From contig CANRDC010000021.1 of NCBI GenBank assembly GCA_947629245.1, positions 1 to 36,532 of the forward strand: 36,532 nucleotides of DNA. Reading direction: 5' to 3'. Shown here in pieces: positions 32,453 through 36,532 of the stretch (its first letter is position 1; each line of letters starts with the position of its first letter). The notes beneath the pieces were generated by a model. That model searched no databases. It was not told where the DNA came from and saw nothing but the letters and a program-made list of their open reading frames with translations. The DNA comes from an uncultured Oscillospiraceae bacterium. GTDB lineage: Bacteria > Bacillota > Clostridia > Oscillospirales > Oscillospiraceae. The position numbers were made by a program, and so were the translations under genes.

Positions 32453-33304
32453 TCAGCGGACCGGGTGAGAGGTATCCGCCGGCTTTTCCAGCTCCTCCGG
32501 ATGGGCCAGCAGCTCCCGCATCCGGGCAAAGGCCAGGGCGAAGTAGTGGCCGTTGCAGATGCGCTCGTCCATGACCACGCCCAGGGGGATGCACCGGACC
32601 ACCTCCACCTGGCCGCCCTTGCCCCTCTTCACCGTGTCGCGCATGTTGCCCATGGCGATGGAGAGGGAGGTAGTGCCGAAGTCGTAGACGTGGTGGTAGA
32701 CGTGGTTGGTGCGGATGCTGGCCAGGTTGGTGAACAGGGCGCTGGCGTGGAAGGGGCTCACGTCCAGCAGTGCCTTGGGCAGCAGACCGTGCTTGTCGCC
32801 GAAGCGCAGGAACCAGCCCACAAAGTTCATCAGCGGCCCCATTTTCACAAAGACGTTCATCACCTTGTCGATGCTCGTCTCGTTCTCCTCCGCGCCCGCT
32901 GCGTTCTCCTCTATGTACCTGTCGATCTTATCCTGGATGTCAAAGATGGTATCCGCCGGGGAGAGGTCCAGCTTGGCCATGGTGTCGTCGTTGGCGCTCT
33001 CGCCGGAGCGGAGAACCACCAGGGATACCTTCAGGTCCTTGTGTTCATAGATCTTCTTGTTGATCACAAACCGGTTCAGCGTGGGGAACTCGCCCACCAC
33101 ATGGGCATAGGCCGTCAGCACCAATGCCATGTGGCTGATATGCCTGCCCTGCTTCCGCTGGGCGTTCATATACTGCCGCAGGGGCTCCGCCGGGATATCC
33201 ACCGTGATCATGTTCATGGAATCATGGCGTTCCATCATGAACTGAGGGACCAGATAATAGATCGGGACCTCGTTTCGGACCCGGACGCCGTCAGGTCTTC
33301 CCAT
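32453..33304 (-). CDS. 2-oxoacid dehydrogenase E2-like acyltransferase-fold protein lacking the catalytic His
   Basis: A 283-residue protein matching only the catalytic domain of dihydrolipoamide acyltransferases (CAT fold). No lipoyl or E1/E3-binding domain is present. The active-site motif of E2 enzymes, DHRxxDG, appears here as DERICNG (246-252), so the catalytic His is Glu and the Asp is Asn. No E1 or E3 genes are nearby. The ATG at 33302-33304 was chosen because AAGGAG lies 9 nt upstream; the ATG 9 nt earlier touches that site. A different acyl-transfer chemistry or a non-catalytic role is possible. Confidence 0.82.
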   Translation of the reverse strand: MGRPDGVRVRNEVPIYYLVPQFMMERHDSMNMITVDIPAEPLRQYMNAQRKQGRHISHMALVLTAYAHVVGEFPTLNRFVINKKIYEHKDLKVSLVVLRSGESANDDTMAKLDLSPADTIFDIQDKIDRYIEENAAGAEENETSIDKVMNVFVKMGPLMNFVGWFLRFGDKHGLLPKALLDVSPFHASALFTNLASIRTNHVYHHVYDFGTTSLSIAMGNMRDTVKRGKGGQVEVVRCIPLGVVMDERICNGHYFALAFARMRELLAHPEELEKPADTSHPVR

Positions 33305-33425
33305 CGTTTCCATCTCCTTACTGTCAGCGGTAGTTGCTTAAATATATTTAACCACATTACCGCGCAGACCGCAAGTGTAATTTTCATTAAAATCAACTAA
33401 AATTATCTTAATAGAGCGCCTCTGC

Positions 33426-34211
33426 TCACACCGCCACGCCCGCGGCGGTCAGGGCCCAGCAGATGAAAATGGGCAGAAACAGCGCGGGCAGGTAGTCGGC
33501 GGTCTTGATCTTTTTCAGCCCCAGCAGATTCATGGCGATGGCCAGCAATATGAGCGAGCCCACGCAGCTCACTGTCGGCATGGCCCCGATCCGCTCCAGA
33601 AAGGGCTGGATGGAGGCGGCCAGCGCCACCAGCGCCCCCTGGAACGCCAGCACGAACGCCGCCGAGGCCAGCACCGAGCCGCCGTAGGTCACCGCCAGGC
33701 AGGTGGAGGACACAAAGTCCAGCATGGATTTGATGAGCAGCGTGGTGTGGCACTCCAGGGCCAGATGTCCCGCCGGGTTGGCCGCGCTCTCAAAGGAGCC
33801 CAGCACGGTCATGGAGCCGATGCAAAACAGCAGACAGGCCGTCACGAACCCCTCCGCCGGGCGGCTCGCGCCCTCCGCTCCGCCGCCCAGTCGGGCCAGC
33901 ACCGCGTCGCCCAGCCGGTTCAGCCGGTCGTCCAGCCGCAGCAGCCACCCGAGCAGCAGCCCCGCCGCCATGCTGGCCACGCAGATCAGGGCCTGTACCC
34001 CGCTCCGGACCCCCACGATACCGGACGCCGCCGCGAATACGGTACAGAACCCCAGGCACACCATCATGGCGTCCGGCAGCGCCTCACGGGGCGGATACTT
34101 GTCCGTCCGCGTCGGGGCCGCGCCCTTGGACCGGCGCCGGAGCAACAGACCCAGACACCCGCCCAACAGCACCGTCAATACGTTGCACGCCACGCCAAAA
34201 TACTTCCACAC
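33426..34211 (-). CDS. DUF554 family membrane protein (YqgA/YdfK-like)
   Basis: A 261-residue integral membrane protein with about seven helices. Recognisable family features are the opening helix NVLTVLLGGCLGLLL, the internal GFVTACLLFCIGSMTVLGSFE and the closing IAMNLLGLKKIKTADYLPAL. Translation starts at GTG (34209-34211) with GAGGAAG 6 nt upstream. The function of the family is not established; transport has been suggested from its topology. The gap to the aminotransferase gene is 83 nt, with a -10 box but no terminator, so partial read-through is possible. Confidence 0.9.
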   Translation of the reverse strand: MWKYFGVACNVLTVLLGGCLGLLLRRRSKGAAPTRTDKYPPREALPDAMMVCLGFCTVFAAASGIVGVRSGVQALICVASMAAGLLLGWLLRLDDRLNRLGDAVLARLGGGAEGASRPAEGFVTACLLFCIGSMTVLGSFESAANPAGHLALECHTTLLIKSMLDFVSSTCLAVTYGGSVLASAAFVLAFQGALVALAASIQPFLERIGAMPTVSCVGSLILLAIAMNLLGLKKIKTADYLPALFLPIFICWALTAAGVAV

Positions 34212-34251
34212 GGCTTTCTTCCTCGCTTATGTATGGATTCGTCAGCGGTCC

Positions 34252-34280
34252 AGTATACCACATTTTTCCTCTTTTGCATA
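34252..34280 (-). promoter_or_regulatory. Promoter candidate for the DUF554 gene
   Basis: On the minus strand, TATGCA (34275-34280, weak) and TATACT (34252-34257) are 17 nt apart, about 40 nt upstream of the GTG start. The poor -35 keeps confidence low. Confidence 0.45.
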
Positions 34281-34294
34281 GCGGCGGCAGGTTT

Positions 34295-35506
34295 TTATTG
34301 CCTATAATGCTCCAGAAAGTCCCCGATGTCCAAAATGGCCTGATACGTCTCCTCCGGCTCCGGCAGGAGCACCAGCCGGAAGTGGTCCGGTGCGGGCCAG
34401 TCAAAGCCGCTGCCGGGCACCAGCAGGATGTGCTTTTCCTCCAGCAGGTCCACGGCGAACTGGCGGTCGTCCCGGATGGGGACCCGGTCCGCGATCTTCG
34501 GGAAGATGTAAAAGGATGCGTGGGGCTTTACATAGGACACGCAGTCCAGCTGGTCCAGAGCCCGGAGCGCGGCGGAGCGCTGCTCGTAGATGCGCCCGCC
34601 GGGGATCAGCATGGCCCTGGTGCTGTCCGGGTCGTTCATGGCGGCGGGGATGACCAGCTGGGTCAGCACGTTCCCGCACAGCCGCAGCGCGGACAGCTTC
34701 ATCAAGCACTCCCGCAGCTGCTCCGTGAGCGCCCTGGGCCCGGACACCGCCGCCCAGCCGCACCGAAAGCCGCAGACGATGTGGCTCTTGGAAAGGCCGT
34801 TCAATGTCACCACCGGCAGGTCCGGGGCCAGCGCCCCCACGGACCGGAAGGGCATGTCGTCCATGATGAGCCGGTCGTATATCTCGTCCGCGATCAGCAG
34901 CAGACCGTGCTTTCTGGCCAGCTCCGCCACCCGCTCCACCAGCTCCGGCGCGTACACCTGGCCGGTGGGATTGTTGGGGTTGATGAGCACGATGGCCCGC
35001 GTCCTCGGCGTGATCTTCCGGGCCATGTCCTCCACGTCCGGATACCAGTCCGCCTTTTCGTCGCAGACATAGAACACCGGCTTTCCCCCGGCCAGGTACG
35101 CGCCGTTGGACCAGAGACTGTAGCTGGGCATGGGCATCAGAAGCTCGTCCCCGGCGCTGAGCACGCTGGCGCAGACCATCTGGGCCAGCTCACTGACGCC
35201 GTTGCCGATGAAGATATCCTCCGCCGTGACGTCCTGCAGGCCGCGGGACGCGTGGTAGGCCCGCAGGGCCTCCCTTGCCTCGGGCATGCCGCCGGGGTCG
35301 CAGTAGGCCACGGCTCTGTCCGCGTTGGCCAGCAGCGCCCGGCGCACGCTCTCCGGCATGCCAAAGCCGAAATTGCCGGGATTGCCGGTGTTGAGCTTCA
35401 GCACCCGGACCCCGCGCCGCTCCATCTCCAGGGCCTTCTGGTATACGGGCCCCCGGATGTCGCTGTGGACCATCTTCAATTTATCCGAACTTTCCACGAC
35501 TGTCAT
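34295..35506 (-). CDS. Class I/II PLP-dependent aminotransferase, AlaA-like
   Basis: A 403-residue cytosolic fold-type I aminotransferase, probably an alanine (glutamate-pyruvate) aminotransferase of the AlaA/YfbQ type. Visible features are the substrate loop LNTGNPGNFGF, INPNNPTG (175-182), the PLP-contacting ADEIYDRL, and the Schiff-base Lys240 in NGLSKSHIVCGFRCGW. The length fits AlaA. I chose the ATG at 35504-35506; the GTG 9 nt upstream sits too close to the AGGAG site. It has its own promoter. Substrate choice is inferred from similarity. Confidence 0.92.
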   Translation of the reverse strand: MTVVESSDKLKMVHSDIRGPVYQKALEMERRGVRVLKLNTGNPGNFGFGMPESVRRALLANADRAVAYCDPGGMPEAREALRAYHASRGLQDVTAEDIFIGNGVSELAQMVCASVLSAGDELLMPMPSYSLWSNGAYLAGGKPVFYVCDEKADWYPDVEDMARKITPRTRAIVLINPNNPTGQVYAPELVERVAELARKHGLLLIADEIYDRLIMDDMPFRSVGALAPDLPVVTLNGLSKSHIVCGFRCGWAAVSGPRALTEQLRECLMKLSALRLCGNVLTQLVIPAAMNDPDSTRAMLIPGGRIYEQRSAALRALDQLDCVSYVKPHASFYIFPKIADRVPIRDDRQFAVDLLEEKHILLVPGSGFDWPAPDHFRLVLLPEPEETYQAILDIGDFLEHYRQ

Positions 35507-35544
35507 ACAAATCACACTCTCCTGTCTTTCGTTGGCGGCCTATC

Positions 35545-35573
35545 ATAGTAGCACAGCCCGTCATGGATTTCAA
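35545..35573 (-). promoter_or_regulatory. Promoter of the aminotransferase gene
   Basis: On the minus strand, TTGAAA (35568-35573) and TACTAT (35545-35550) are 17 nt apart. The leader is about 30 nt. It lies just past the terminator of the upstream symporter gene. Confidence 0.75.
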
Positions 35574-35582
35574 TATAATAGC

Positions 35583-35615
35583 AAAAGCCCCCGGCCTGTG
35601 ATCAGGCCGGGGGCT
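35583..35615 (-). terminator. Terminator of the symporter gene
   Basis: On the minus strand a 13-bp perfect stem (35603-35615 with 35586-35598) has a 4-nt loop. Ts follow from 35586 to 35583. It is 65 nt after the stop codon. Between the two, a second hairpin (GGCCAGAC/GTCTGGCC) lies immediately after the stop. Confidence 0.9.
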
Positions 35616-35680
35616 GTAGCTGCGGTATCGCTCGTCCGGCCTTTTTTGCTTCGGCCAGACGATCTGGTTTTCTGTCTGGC

Positions 35681-36532
35681 CTACTTCTTTGCGGCAGCAG
35701 CCAGACGTGCGGCGCGCTTGGCGTCCAGGCGGGACATGTACAGCGCGCAGGTGGAGTCGCCCACGATGTTCAGCGTGGTACGGCCCATATCGAACAGCTT
35801 GTCGACGCCCGCGATCAGGCCGATGCCCGCGACGGGCAGGCCCACGCTCTCCAGCACCATGGCCAGCATGATCATACCGGCGCCGGAGACGCCCGCGGTG
35901 CCGATGGAGGCCAGGGTGGCGGTCAGAACGATCATGGCCATCTGGCTCAGGGTCAGGTGGATGCCGTAGCAGGTGGCGATGAAGATGGAGGCGACGCCCA
36001 TATAAATGGCGGTGCCGTCCATGTTGATGGTGGCGCCCAGAGGTAGCACGAAGGAGCTGACCTCGGGGTCGGAGCCCATCTTATTGGAGCAGTCGATGGT
36101 CACGGGCAGGGTGGCGGCGGAGGAGGTAGTGGTGAAGGCCACGACCATGGCCGGCCAGATGCCCTTGACGAACTTGACGAAGCCCACCTTGCTCAGGGCC
36201 ATCACGGACGCGCCGTAGCACACCACAAAGTGGATGACGTAGGCCACATAGGCCACCAGGATGACCAGCATCAGGGAGCCCACGATCTTGGGGCCGTTCA
36301 CGGCCACCACGTCGGCCATCAGGCAGAACACGCCGATGGGGGTCAGCTTGATGATGAAGCTCATGATCTTCATGACCACGGCGTAGGCGCTCTCCATCAC
36401 GTCGCTGAACTTCTTGCCCGCGTCGCCGGCCAGCAGGATGCCCGCGCCCAGGAACAGGGCCACGACGATGACCTGCAGCATGTTGGCGTCGGAGAAGCTC
36501 TGCCACATGTTGGAGGGGAAGATGCCCTTGAT
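35681..36532 (-). CDS. Dicarboxylate/amino acid:cation symporter (DAACS/SDF), 5' end outside the window
   Basis: The visible 283 residues are the C-terminal two-thirds of a Glt-type symporter for dicarboxylates or glutamate/aspartate with Na+ or H+. Family motifs are TTTSSAATLPVT (hairpin 1), LPLGATINMDGTAIY (helix 7, NMDGT cation site) and GTAGVSGAGMIMLA (hairpin 2), plus the final DRTTLNIVGDS-like segment (MGRTTLNIVGDSTCAL). The frame is open to the window edge, reading IKGIFPSN before the first visible Met, so about 120 N-terminal residues are missing. A strong terminator follows. Confidence 0.94.
   Translation of the reverse strand: MKGIFPSNMWQSFSDANMLQVIVVALFLGAGILLAGDAGKKFSDVMESAYAVVMKIMSFIIKLTPIGVFCLMADVVAVNGPKIVGSLMLVILVAYVAYVIHFVVCYGASVMALSKVGFVKFVKGIWPAMVVAFTTTSSAATLPVTIDCSNKMGSDPEVSSFVLPLGATINMDGTAIYMGVASIFIATCYGIHLTLSQMAMIVLTATLASIGTAGVSGAGMIMLAMVLESVGLPVAGIGLIAGVDKLFDMGRTTLNIVGDSTCALYMSRLDAKRAARLAAAAKK

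Overview
The window reads as a chromosomal segment of a high-GC, anaerobic, gut-type Clostridia, most like the Oscillospiraceae/Flavonifractor-Lawsonibacter group. That placement is an inference. It rests on strong AGGAGG-type ribosome binding sites, near-consensus sigma-A promoters with 17-nt spacers, HemZ, a DUF2975/YozG-type regulator pair, SLH-like and YcdB-type exported proteins, and Glu/Pro-rich lipoproteins with Cys/His modules. No tRNA, rRNA, CRISPR array, phage or intact mobile element was found. Coding is almost gapless and most genes lie on the minus strand.

Region 1 (1-7.3 kb, all minus): secA, pgeF, a peptide-type solute-binding lipoprotein and cdd lie head to tail, with 1-nt or overlapping junctions between the first three. 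They are followed by the start of the S10 ribosomal operon (rpsJ, rplC). The cdd terminator and the S10 promoter share the same 36 bp. The S10 transcript would carry a leader of about 350 nt with a second, terminator-like hairpin. Region 2 (7.3-8.1 kb) is a scar: an IS1182-type transposase fragment next to a GH32 sucrase remnant that has lost its catalytic aspartate region. Region 3 (8.1-15.1 kb) holds an esterase and a drug-export cassette. In the cassette an AraC regulator and two ABC half-exporters (predicted heterodimer, one degenerate ATP site) face a divergent MATE pump, and the two promoters overlap at a shared -10 element.

Region 4 (15.1-19.6 kb) is a 1168-residue lipoprotein with a Glu/Pro stalk, InlB-like repeats, seven Cys/His modules and two FN3 domains. 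It is flanked by a 430-bp low-GC stretch with no credible gene and by a promoter/terminator region. Region 5 (19.6-25.3 kb) has hemZ and a uridine-kinase-like gene on minus. Divergent from them is a COG2509 flavoprotein with a DUF362 protein, both cysteine-rich. A DUF2975 membrane protein with its YozG-type regulator follows, with a palindromic operator candidate upstream.

Region 6 (25.3-36.5 kb) carries an SLH/YcdB-type exported protein, a chain of hairpins resembling a dispersed palindromic element, an MFS permease coupled to a TIGR04255 gene, a small secreted protein, a CPA2 antiporter, an E2-acyltransferase-like protein without its catalytic His, a DUF554 protein, an AlaA-like aminotransferase and the 3' part of a dicarboxylate/amino acid symporter gene.
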